Made by a program: the position numbers and the translations under genes | Origin: JAQVEM01 sp964616545 | GTDB taxonomy: Bacteria > Actinomycetota > Humimicrobiia > Humimicrobiales > Humimicrobiaceae | Direction: 5' to 3' | NCBI GenBank assembly: GCA_964616545.1 | Contig: CAZTUA010000020.1 | Location: 1-42,520, forward strand | Length of the DNA: 42,520 nt | In this document: positions 33,735 to 42,084 of the stretch, piece by piece | Position numbering within the stretch: the stretch's first letter is position 1 | Layout of the letters: each line of letters begins with the position of its first letter | Notes under the pieces: model-generated | Database searches by the model: none | Seen by the model: the letters and a program-made list of their open reading frames with translations, nothing else | Told to the model about the DNA's origin: nothing

Positions 33735-34952
33735 CTATTCTATGCTTTGTGTAAGCGGGCTTTCTGCCAGTTCCATCGTAACATCCAGATACTGCCCGCC
33801 TCTGTATATTTTTGTTTTCACAGAATCCCCTACATTGTGTCTCAGTATCTGTGCGATAAGCTCCAGAGGGTTCTGTACTTCAACACCATTAAATTCCGTT
33901 ATTATGTCACCTGCTTTTACTCCAGCTTTATCTGCAGGATAGCCTTCTTTGGTACTAACTATATATACTCCCGATATTTCTGTTTTATTTTCCCCCATTT
34001 CTATACCCAGGTAAGGAATCCTTGCCCTGCCATGCTCAATTATCTGCTCTGCAATATTTACAACAGTATCAGAGGGGATTGCAAATCCAATTCCTGCGCT
34101 TGTGCCCGAGGGAGAAAGTATTAAAGTATTTATACCTATTACCTCACCATTTGAGTTTATCAGTGGGCCCCCGCTGTTACCGCTGTTTATGGCAGCATCG
34201 GTCTGTATAAGATTAACCATTGGAAGTGTTTCTCGTGAAATCGAGATATCCCTGCCTTTTGCACTTATTACCCCCATTGTTACTGTCTGCTGAAGACCAA
34301 AAGGGCTTCCTGCTGCGATAACCAGGTCTCCAACTTTTGCATTATCTATTGATTCAAAATCCGCAGCTTTTAAATTATCTGCTTCTATTTTTATAACTGC
34401 TACATCCGTATTATCGTCTGCACCAATCAGCTCTGCGGGATATTCATTATTATCATACAACGTAACGAGAAGCCCGTCCGCATTTCCGGCTACATGATTA
34501 TTGGTTATAATATAGCCGTCTTCCGTATATATTACACCGGAGCCTACTCCTTCCTGTTCATAAACCTGTCCGAAAATATCTTCCGATTTTACTGTTACCC
34601 TTATATTTACAACCGATGGTGTTACTTTTTCCACAATTTCTCTTACCGCATCGTTAAAATCTCCCAGAAGCAGTCTGTTGCTATCCCTGTCCGCTTCTTC
34701 CCTGTCTATTGTTTTACTTTCTTCGGGAACGCTTTCTTCCGATTCTCTTTCTTCGTCGGCTGGGTCTTCACTGTTATCCGGCTGCTCTTCCCCGGAAACG
34801 CCTCCCCTTATTAATTCAGAGGGAGAAATTCTATTTATCGCTGATAAGATTCCCAGGGTAACTGCACCTCCCATAACAAGAAATATTATTGCCACCAGTA
34901 TTATAACCAGGCCTCTTATTAAAAAAGATTTAAATCCATTATCTCCATTCAT
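33735..34952 (-). CDS. HtrA/DegP-like membrane-anchored serine protease with PDZ domain
   Basis: A 405-residue trypsin-like protease. One N-terminal transmembrane anchor (about 11-38) is followed by an acidic low-complexity linker (about 52-90). The protease domain has catalytic His153 (NNHVAG), Asp183 (NTDVAV) and Ser260 (GNSGGPL), and one C-terminal PDZ domain spans about 300-395 (GVKAGDIITEFNGVEVQNP). This HtrA/DegS-like layout degrades or processes damaged exported proteins. ATG start with AAGGAG 8 nt upstream. It lies 34 nt after the binding lipoprotein gene and 36 nt before the ECF sigma gene. Whether it cleaves the membrane protein at 32635-32979 to release the sigma factor, as DegS does with RseA, is untested. 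Confidence 0.94.
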   Translation of the reverse strand: MNGDNGFKSFLIRGLVIILVAIIFLVMGGAVTLGILSAINRISPSELIRGGVSGEEQPDNSEDPADEERESEESVPEESKTIDREEADRDSNRLLLGDFNDAVREIVEKVTPSVVNIRVTVKSEDIFGQVYEQEGVGSGVIYTEDGYIITNNHVAGNADGLLVTLYDNNEYPAELIGADDNTDVAVIKIEADNLKAADFESIDNAKVGDLVIAAGSPFGLQQTVTMGVISAKGRDISISRETLPMVNLIQTDAAINSGNSGGPLINSNGEVIGINTLILSPSGTSAGIGFAIPSDTVVNIAEQIIEHGRARIPYLGIEMGENKTEISGVYIVSTKEGYPADKAGVKAGDIITEFNGVEVQNPLELIAQILRHNVGDSVKTKIYRGGQYLDVTMELAESPLTQSIE

Positions 34953-34986
34953 TTCATGCTCTCCTTAATCCTGCAAAGATTACTGT

Positions 34987-36444
34987 TTATTCCTCTTCTT
35001 CTGCGCCTTCAGCTTCTTCTGTTCCTGCCCCTTCTTCCGTGCTTCCGGCTTCTCCAGCTCCCTCTTTTTCTCCCTGCTCTGCGGTATCTTCAATAACAAC
35101 ATCGCCGGATCTCAGCCGTAGCGCATCTTCCTGTATTTTTAATGCAGCATCTTCGGGAAGCAAACTCCCGGAGATTACACTCCTTGTGTTGTCTCTTATG
35201 GCATTTCTTATCACCATTATGAGTTTTTCATACGGTCTCCCCCTGCAGAGTTTTGCCTGCAGAAAAGCATTGAGAATCGTATCATCTGCTCTAATCCGGG
35301 AATTTTTATCAATATTTTTTAAAACCGGGAAAGTATCAGTATTTAGGGTCCACTCAGCCTGCATTTCCTCTGTCATCATATATTCTATAAATTCGTTTAC
35401 AGCTTGCAGTTCATTTCCGTAACAATTTACATTTATAATAAAACCGGTACCCGAAATCAACGGCGTGGGATCCCTGTTGCTTCCCAGGGCTACTGGAATT
35501 TTTGCCACACCTATATCGATTCCTGCTGTTCTGTACTCAGCCACTGCATTTATATTATCTATAATCATATGAGCATTTCCGCTCTTGAATAATTCATTTA
35601 TCTCGCTGTACTCCATATTTGATGGTAATATTTTTTCCTGATTGTAAATATAATCAAAAAACTCCATTGTCTTTATAGTTGCCTGATTTGATAATGTCAG
35701 TGAGTTTGAACCATAGTCAATAATCCAGTCTCCGTATCCTCCAATAAAGGGGATAACCCAATCTGCCTCATTATTATTAAGCAAAAAACCGTAAATTCCC
35801 TGATTAAAATCATTTACTTCGCTGCAGTATTCTATTATCTCTTCAAAACTCTCCGGTGGTTCTTCTATAAATTCTTTATTATATAGAAGCACTAAAAAAT
35901 CAAAACTTCTAAACGGGATGATGTAGTTCCTGTCGCCATATCTGGAAATCTCAACAAGGCCGTCGAGAAACCGGGAGTAATCTGCTGCGCTTGTTGCCTC
36001 ATCTGTTATTTCTTTTGCTACATTCCCGGGAACAAGCCTTTCTACTCCATCAAAATTAAGCAATATTAATTCGGGCCCTGCCCCTGCAAGACTGGCAGCT
36101 TCAAATTGGTCTTCCAGCTCCTCCTGGCTTCTAAAATGCTTTATGTCAATCTCAATATGTGTGTTCTCATTCATAAAATCACCAGAAGATTCTATTAAAG
36201 CAAGCCTTCCTTTTGGTTCCAGGTAGTCCCATAATGTAATTTTTACATCCTGTTTCTCTTCATCTGTTGATTCTCCCTCCGGGCTTTCTTCTGCTTCCTC
36301 CTCAATCAGGCCCGTTTCATTTTCTTCAACAGGGTTTAACAATTCACAGGACGTCAAAAAAAATAAGAGCAACATGGCAGTAGCAGCAGATATTAGAAAC
36401 TTCTTAAATTTATCCTTATTAAAACCGTAAATCTTTCTTAGCAT
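34987..36444 (-). CDS. Extracellular solute-binding lipoprotein (family 1, MalE-like), orphan
   Basis: A 485-residue exported binding protein with lipobox LTSC (Cys33) and an acidic linker to about residue 65. A type I carbohydrate-binding fold follows, with TLWDYLEPKGRLALIESSGDF, GPELILLNFDGVERL, IIPFRSFDFLVLLYNKEF and VNEFIEYMMTEEMQAEW. The C-terminus is an unusual Glu/Gly/Ala-rich tail (about 455-485, ending EEAEGAEEEE). No permease or ATPase gene accompanies it. Instead it leads an operon with HtrA and an ECF sigma factor, so it may be a sensor or chaperone-like receptor, or use a distant transporter. ATG start with TAAGG 5 nt upstream. Confidence 0.88.
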   Translation of the reverse strand: MLRKIYGFNKDKFKKFLISAATAMLLLFFLTSCELLNPVEENETGLIEEEAEESPEGESTDEEKQDVKITLWDYLEPKGRLALIESSGDFMNENTHIEIDIKHFRSQEELEDQFEAASLAGAGPELILLNFDGVERLVPGNVAKEITDEATSAADYSRFLDGLVEISRYGDRNYIIPFRSFDFLVLLYNKEFIEEPPESFEEIIEYCSEVNDFNQGIYGFLLNNNEADWVIPFIGGYGDWIIDYGSNSLTLSNQATIKTMEFFDYIYNQEKILPSNMEYSEINELFKSGNAHMIIDNINAVAEYRTAGIDIGVAKIPVALGSNRDPTPLISGTGFIINVNCYGNELQAVNEFIEYMMTEEMQAEWTLNTDTFPVLKNIDKNSRIRADDTILNAFLQAKLCRGRPYEKLIMVIRNAIRDNTRSVISGSLLPEDAALKIQEDALRLRSGDVVIEDTAEQGEKEGAGEAGSTEEGAGTEEAEGAEEEE

Positions 36445-36670
36445 ATTAACCTTAGTTCCATTAATAAATTGAAATTTCTATTAATTATATTATAAATATG
36501 GCTTTCAATCTATATGTTTAAATTAACAAATATAACCACCTGGTTGTATTATTTATTATTTTTACTGTAAAAAAGGAGTATATTTTTTATTAGAAAAGTT
36601 TGCAGGGAATTCTCTTTATAAAACAGTATTTCTTCTGTTTATTATGCCTGTCCGGGTATATTTATTCTAT

Positions 36671-37369
36671 TTAATTCTTTTTCTGCCCGTAGTATGCATC
36701 TTTCCCATGTTTTCTCAAATAATGCTTATCAAGCAGGCCTTTTTTTATGTTTGAAAGCTGCGGGTTAATTGTTAATGAGTACATAGCGATTTTTGCAATG
36801 TTTTCCAGTGCAATACTGTTTTTTACTGCCTCACCGGCATTTTCACCCCAGCTAAAGGGCCCGTGGCAAGCAACCAGTACCGCTTTTATGTTATGATAAT
36901 CTCTAGATTCAAAGGTTCTCACAATCAGTTTACCGGTTTCCATCTCATAGTCTCCTGATATGCAGCCATCACTTATAATACCCGTACAGGGAACTTCACC
37001 GTAAAAATAATCTGCATGAGTGGTGCCAAGGCATGGTATTGCTTTTCCTGACTGCGCCCAGGCGGTGGCAAAGGTTGAATGCGTGTGGGCAACTCCGCCT
37101 ATATCAGTGAAATTTTTATAGAGTTCCAGATGTGTTTTTGTATCAGATGAAGGATTTAGTTTTCCTTCAACCTTATCACCGTTAAGACTAACCAGCACTA
37201 TATCCCTGTAAGTAAGCCTGTCATAAGATACGCCGCTTGGCTTAATGGCTACAATGGATTCTTTCCTGTCAATCCCCGATACATTTCCAAATGTAGAGGT
37301 AACCAGGCCGCTCCTGTAAAGTTCTATATTTGCCCTGCATACTTCTTTTTTTAAACTCGCAATACTCAT
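36671..37369 (-). CDS. araD: L-ribulose-5-phosphate 4-epimerase
   Basis: A 232-residue class II aldolase-like zinc enzyme converting L-ribulose 5-phosphate to D-xylulose 5-phosphate. The family motifs are GNVSGID and KPSGVSYDRLT (phosphate site), DTKTHLELYKNF, the zinc-binding THSTFATAWAQ (two His), GTTHADYFYG, and a later ACHGPFSWG with the third His. The length is normal for AraD. The ATG overlaps the araB stop (ATGA), so the two are translationally coupled. Last gene of the pentose operon. Confidence 0.95.
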   Translation of the reverse strand: MSIASLKKEVCRANIELYRSGLVTSTFGNVSGIDRKESIVAIKPSGVSYDRLTYRDIVLVSLNGDKVEGKLNPSSDTKTHLELYKNFTDIGGVAHTHSTFATAWAQSGKAIPCLGTTHADYFYGEVPCTGIISDGCISGDYEMETGKLIVRTFESRDYHNIKAVLVACHGPFSWGENAGEAVKNSIALENIAKIAMYSLTINPQLSNIKKGLLDKHYLRKHGKDAYYGQKKN

Positions 37370-39027
37370 TTTCTTAACTCATCTTCAAGTATGTTCCCCA
37401 GATTTCTATACCTTTTATACATCTTATTGTAAATGTAGCTATTATCCTTATCCGGCTTATAGACTGTTTCAAACCCTGATTCCATACCTTTCTGGGCTTC
37501 TTCCGCTGAGCTGTAAAATCCTGATGCCACTGCTCCAAACATTGCAGCTCCCAGAGCTACAGACTGTTCCGATTTTGTTACCTTTACGGGCATTCCCAGT
37601 ACATCGGACAGTATCTGTATAACAAGCGGCGATTTTTTAGGAATCCCTCCTATAGCCACGACTTCGTTTATTGCAATATCTTCTTCTCTAAATCTTTCAA
37701 TTATTGCCTTTGCTCCATAAGCAGTTGCCTCTATCAGCGCCCTGAAAAGCCCCGGGGCACCAGTTCCCAGTGTTAAGCCGAGAATTGCTCCTTTTAATTT
37801 CTGGTCTGCATAGGGAGTTCTTCTCCCGTTTAGCCAGTCAATAGCAATCAGGCTGCTGTTGCCGGCACTGATTTTTGAAGCTTTTTCAGTAAGTGCAGGC
37901 AAAATGGATCCGGCCGCATTTTTTATTTCCTTTTCATTAAGCTTTCCGGAAAGCAGGTTTTCAAGGGGCCAGGATATAAGGTCCCGCAGCCATGCATATA
38001 TGTCCCCATAAGCAGATTGTCCTGCCTCAAGCCCTATCATACCCGGTATTACGGAACCGTCTACCTGTCCGCATATTCCGGATACCTGTTTTTCTCCTAT
38101 TTCATCTTTTGGGCTTACCGCTATATCACAGCAGGAAGTCCCTATTATTTTTACAAAGGTTCCCGGTTTTATTCCCGCTCCAACTGCTCCCATGTGTGCA
38201 TCATAGGCGCCAACTGCAACCGGTATGCCCTCTTTTAAATTTAATTTTTCTGCCCACTCAGCTGATAGTCCGCCCGCAGAATTGTCAGAGGTGTAAGTCT
38301 CTGTATATAATCTTTCTCTCAGGCCAGCTAGCAGTGGTGATATAGCTACAAGGAATTCCTCCGGAGGGAGGCCCCCCCAGGAGGCATGCCACATTGCCTT
38401 ATGACCTGCCGCACACCTGCTCCGCCTCATTGTTAGCGGGTCAGTGTTGCCGGTAAGAATGGCCGGTATCCAGTCTGCATGCTCTACCCAGGAAAATGAA
38501 GCTTCTCTTACTCTACTGTCTTTTTTAAATATGTGTAGAATCTTTGCCCAGAACCATTCTGAAGAATATACGCCTCCTTCGTATCTGGTGTAATCTTCTC
38601 CCTGCCAGGATTTAGCTACTTTATTTATCAGCTCCGCTTCTTCTACCGGAGTGTGGTCCTTCCACATTACAAACATTGCATTGGGGTTTTCGCTAAATTC
38701 TTCTTTTAGGGCAAGTGCAGTGCCCTTTCTATCTACGGGTCCGGCTGTGGAGCCGGTTGTATCCACTCCAATACCTATTACATTCTCCCCCGCATTTCCG
38801 GGAATTTCTTTTAGTGCGCCTGTTATTGCTTCCTGGAGGGATTCGATATGGTCAAGTGGGTGCTGGCGAAACTGGTTTTTTTCTGGTTTTAAGTATTTAC
38901 CTTCCAGCCATCTTTTAAAATAAGATACATGGGATGATACCTCCTTGCCGCCAGCAACATCTACAACCACTGCTCTTACCGAGTCTGTCCCAAAATCCAC
39001 CCCAATTACATATTTTGTATCATCCAT
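37366..39027 (-). CDS. araB: Ribulokinase
   Basis: A 553-residue FGGY-family kinase of AraB length, phosphorylating L-ribulose. The N-terminal phosphate loop is GVDFGTDSVRAVVVD, GVDTTGSTAGPVD and MFVMWKDHTPVEEA are AraB-typical, and the C-terminal ATP site includes GGIPKKSPLVIQILSDVLG and the late SVALGAAMFGAVASG. ATG at 39027; an in-frame second start is not needed. It follows the ROK repressor by 48 nt and overlaps araD by 4 nt. Position and partners support the L-arabinose/L-ribulose route. Confidence 0.95.
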   Translation of the reverse strand: MDDTKYVIGVDFGTDSVRAVVVDVAGGKEVSSHVSYFKRWLEGKYLKPEKNQFRQHPLDHIESLQEAITGALKEIPGNAGENVIGIGVDTTGSTAGPVDRKGTALALKEEFSENPNAMFVMWKDHTPVEEAELINKVAKSWQGEDYTRYEGGVYSSEWFWAKILHIFKKDSRVREASFSWVEHADWIPAILTGNTDPLTMRRSRCAAGHKAMWHASWGGLPPEEFLVAISPLLAGLRERLYTETYTSDNSAGGLSAEWAEKLNLKEGIPVAVGAYDAHMGAVGAGIKPGTFVKIIGTSCCDIAVSPKDEIGEKQVSGICGQVDGSVIPGMIGLEAGQSAYGDIYAWLRDLISWPLENLLSGKLNEKEIKNAAGSILPALTEKASKISAGNSSLIAIDWLNGRRTPYADQKLKGAILGLTLGTGAPGLFRALIEATAYGAKAIIERFREEDIAINEVVAIGGIPKKSPLVIQILSDVLGMPVKVTKSEQSVALGAAMFGAVASGFYSSAEEAQKGMESGFETVYKPDKDNSYIYNKMYKRYRNLGNILEDELRK

Positions 39028-39075
39028 AATGCTGTCTTGCTATAAATTCAACTTAAAAATTAATTTAAATTTACT

Positions 39076-40335
39076 CTAAACTCTGCTCAGTTTTTTCTTT
39101 ATTATATAATGGCCGGCAATATTAGAGTTTTCAAGGTCAAAAATATTATCAAAAACAATAGTCGCTGCTCCTATTACTCCGACATTATCTCCCATCTCCG
39201 AGAATCTTATATTGTAATTGTCCTTAACCTTTGGAAATGTATTTTTTGAGACCGATTCTTTAACTTTATTTAAATATCTTTCTCCAAATTTAATAACCTC
39301 TCCATGAATTATAACAATCTCTGGATTAAACATTTTTATTGTATTGGAAATTCCAATTCCCAGGTATCTGGCATTATTGTCAACATTTCTGGTAACTATT
39401 TCATCTCCCTGCCCATAAAGAACAAATAAATCTTCAAGCTTTAACCCCTCCCTTTTATAGCCGGAAGATTTTCTACTCTTTTTAATATCATTTTCAATAT
39501 CTTCCAGCAGAGACGTGGTTGAACACAAAGTTTCGAGACAACCCACGTTTCCGCAGTGGCAAACTCTGTTGCCTGCAAGATTGGTTATTATATGTCCTAT
39601 TTCTCCAGCCATGCCTTTATTTCCAACCATAAGTTTATTATCAATAAATACTCCCGTGCCTATGCCGGTTCCGGTTTCAACACATACAAAATTGCTAATA
39701 TCCTTTGCAAGCCCGTACCTTTTTTCTGCAATTGCCTGAACCCTGCATTCATTTTCAATAAAAGTAGGCAGCCCAAATTTTTTCTGTATAATTTTCTTCA
39801 GGTTTATATTGTTCCAGCCGCTTAAGTTTGGTGAAAAAATAACCATGCCTTCTTTACCATCTACAAGACCTGTGGCGCCAATTCCTGTGCCTATTATTTC
39901 TTCTCTGCTTATCCCGGTATTTTTTATAATCTCTTTTAAGTTTTTTATAAGTTTATCAATAACAGCATCGGGGCCAAGCCATTCTTCTGTGGGAACCTTT
40001 ATCACTTCTACTATATTAGATCCCATATCTGTAAGAGCAATCCTTATATTTCTTACACCTATCATCACTCCCAGTATATAACCCGCTCTGTTATTAAACT
40101 GAAGAAGGACCGCCTTTTTTCCACCCATAGAAGTTGAATCGCTCTTTCCAATTTCTTCTATAAGACCATCTTCAATTAATTCACTTATATAGGCAGAAGT
40201 AGTCGGGCGGCTTATTTTTAATCTTCTTGATATGCCAATCCTGGAGATTGGTCCCATATCTATTACTATTTTCAGTATGTTTTTTTTATTTATTTCTTTT
40301 AGCGAAATATTATTCTTTTCGTCTCTGTTAATCAT
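39076..40335 (-). CDS. ROK-family transcriptional repressor (XylR/NagC type)
   Basis: A 419-residue regulator with an N-terminal winged helix (about 12-75; ISRIGISRRLKISRPTTSAYIS) and a ROK sugar-binding domain. ROK motifs are ETGTGIGTGVFIDNKLMVG, GMAGEIGHI and the zinc motif CHCGNVGCLE. The catalytic Asp position of ROK kinases (NDA) reads NEC here, and the phosphate loop is degraded, so it should bind but not phosphorylate sugar. ATG start. It lies between the isomerase and araB and probably represses this operon through the palindrome at 42038-42058, with the pentose or a derivative as inducer. Confidence 0.92.
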   Translation of the reverse strand: MINRDEKNNISLKEINKKNILKIVIDMGPISRIGISRRLKISRPTTSAYISELIEDGLIEEIGKSDSTSMGGKKAVLLQFNNRAGYILGVMIGVRNIRIALTDMGSNIVEVIKVPTEEWLGPDAVIDKLIKNLKEIIKNTGISREEIIGTGIGATGLVDGKEGMVIFSPNLSGWNNINLKKIIQKKFGLPTFIENECRVQAIAEKRYGLAKDISNFVCVETGTGIGTGVFIDNKLMVGNKGMAGEIGHIITNLAGNRVCHCGNVGCLETLCSTTSLLEDIENDIKKSRKSSGYKREGLKLEDLFVLYGQGDEIVTRNVDNNARYLGIGISNTIKMFNPEIVIIHGEVIKFGERYLNKVKESVSKNTFPKVKDNYNIRFSEMGDNVGVIGAATIVFDNIFDLENSNIAGHYIIKKKLSRV

Positions 40336-40464
40336 AATTATAAATTATATCAATTTAATTAAAATTTTTCCGTCTTAAATAGTACATAAGTATAATTCAT
40401 AACTGCCAAAATACTGCTGTTCTCATACCAGGGTACTGCGCTATTCTACCATTAAAAATAAAAA

Positions 40465-41856
40465 TTATATTTCTATAATATCTATGCCGGTAAATTTACA
40501 GAATAAATCCATTTCTTTCCTCAGGTCCCCAAAAATCATGCTTGCATGATGCACGAATCCTTCTTCAATTATGGTCCTGTATAGTTTTTTCAGATCATTT
40601 ACCTTAACCCATTTCCAGGATCCCCTCAGTTCTCTATCATCGGGTACGGTTTCACCGGTTGTTGAAAGCATCTTAAATTTTCCGCCTATCTCTCCGAATC
40701 TGTTTATAGTTAAGACTCCATCTTTTAATTGAAATTCTCCTGTTCCGAAACTTTTATCATAGCCAATCTGCCAGCCAAGTATGGAATGTGTATCAATTCT
40801 TGGTTTACATGTCTCACACCTGAGACTGACCGGTGCATTTCCGCAGTGCCATGCCAGAAAAATATTTTCATTTTCCTGGTTCTGGATTGTCCAGTCTATA
40901 AAATGAGGAACATCCTTCCTGACAGTTAAAAGATGCTGTACCGCCATAGTGATTGCTCCGTGAAGATCAACTTCACAGGCGCACATTATTCCGCTATCCG
41001 TAAGTCTCCCCATGCTGACGCAGGGTGATAGACCAATTTCCTCCTGCATTGCCGTCCAGCACTGCACGCCAAAACCTGAAAGATTTTCTTCTGAGGCATA
41101 TTTCTTTAACACATATTCAAGTTTTGCAATTTTAGATATTATCTGGTCATTAGCAAGTTTACATTCAAAAGATTTTTTTATTCCATCTTTTATTTCTTTT
41201 ATATCGCTTTCTCCCGTATTTTCCATATCTGCTTTTAGCTTAAGGAGCGTATAGGGCACGACTTTAATTCTGAATTTTTCTATCAGATTTACCTCGTTTA
41301 TTGCACACGTTTCAAACGGAGCAGGCCTCGGGCCTATTGAACCTATTTTCATTCCATTAAATGCAGCTACAGCACCAGCTGCTTTAGAAAATTTTCTCAC
41401 ATCAGATATAAAGTCGTCTTCTTCCGGAAAATAAATTCCCGAAAAATCAAAATTGATATTTCTCCTTGACAGCCCCGCTGCGGTAGAAATAGTTCCGCAA
41501 AAAGAGTCAGACTTCCTGTTTCCGTCCTCAGTAAATGGCCCTTCTTTTGTACCAAAAATCTGTACCGGAATATTGCTGAAAGCCTCCGCTATTAGAAGGT
41601 TTGGTATTTCTTCACCGAATGTCATCATGCCTATAATCAGGCCCTGGATATCCTTCTCCCTGAATAACTTTATGACTTTTTCAACATCTTCAGAAAAAGT
41701 AACCAATCCGCCGTCAGTTAATTTATTATCAGGATATATTAATTCAACCTCTTTTATATTCTTCTCAATTGACTTAATAGTCCTTTCCCTCATATCAATT
41801 GCCCATTCTCTGTTAAACGGCGATCTGTGAGATGGAACAAAACCTATTCTTATCAT
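40465..41856 (-). CDS. L-fucose/L-arabinose isomerase family protein (probable aldopentose isomerase)
   Basis: A 463-residue sugar isomerase of the FucI/AraA superfamily. Blocks seen are FGEEIPNLLIAEAFSNIPVQ, RPAPFETCAINE (Glu), GFGVQCWTAMQEEIGLSPC, CACEVDLHGAITMA (Glu/Asp, His) and FLAWHCGNAP (His). These match the Mn-binding and catalytic region of the family. It lacks the compact hexameric AraA pattern of E. coli AraA and looks more like the broad, poorly characterised FucI-like clade. With araB and araD downstream it most likely supplies L-ribulose from L-arabinose. ATG start with AAAGG. First gene after the operon promoter (leader about 180 nt). Confidence 0.88.
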   Translation of the reverse strand: MIRIGFVPSHRSPFNREWAIDMRERTIKSIEKNIKEVELIYPDNKLTDGGLVTFSEDVEKVIKLFREKDIQGLIIGMMTFGEEIPNLLIAEAFSNIPVQIFGTKEGPFTEDGNRKSDSFCGTISTAAGLSRRNINFDFSGIYFPEEDDFISDVRKFSKAAGAVAAFNGMKIGSIGPRPAPFETCAINEVNLIEKFRIKVVPYTLLKLKADMENTGESDIKEIKDGIKKSFECKLANDQIISKIAKLEYVLKKYASEENLSGFGVQCWTAMQEEIGLSPCVSMGRLTDSGIMCACEVDLHGAITMAVQHLLTVRKDVPHFIDWTIQNQENENIFLAWHCGNAPVSLRCETCKPRIDTHSILGWQIGYDKSFGTGEFQLKDGVLTINRFGEIGGKFKMLSTTGETVPDDRELRGSWKWVKVNDLKKLYRTIIEEGFVHHASMIFGDLRKEMDLFCKFTGIDIIEI

Positions 41857-42037
41857 TTTAAGCCTTTCTTATATAATCTTAATCTTTTATAATTACTATA
41901 TTCTTTATAAACTAAATTACCTATGCGAATATATTATTGCAAATTTATATTTAACTATTATAAATAAAAAAATTCTTTTATTAAGTTATCTATTTAACTA
42001 ATGTAAAAATATTCCTTTTTAAATAAAAAGACATACG

Positions 42038-42058
42038 TTAGTCAGTTTAACTAACTAA
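42038..42058. promoter_or_regulatory. Probable ROK-repressor operator of the pentose operon
   Basis: Half-sites TTAGTCAGTT (42038-42047) and AACTAACTAA (42049-42058) are reverse complements at 9 of 10 positions around one central T. This 21-bp palindrome resembles XylR-type ROK operators (TTAGT...ACTAA). It covers the -10 and part of the spacer of the operon promoter. A half-site TTAACTAA recurs at 41994-42001. Confidence 0.7.
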
Positions 42059-42072
42059 ACATATATTGTCAA
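42044..42072 (-). promoter_or_regulatory. Promoter of the pentose (isomerase-ROK-araB-araD) operon
   Basis: On the minus strand TTGACA (42067-42072), a 17-nt spacer and TAAACT (42044-42049). The -35 lies only 12 bp beyond the stop codon of the upstream permease pseudogene, so the operon has its own control. Confidence 0.7.
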
Positions 42073-42084
42073 TATTTAGTTCTT

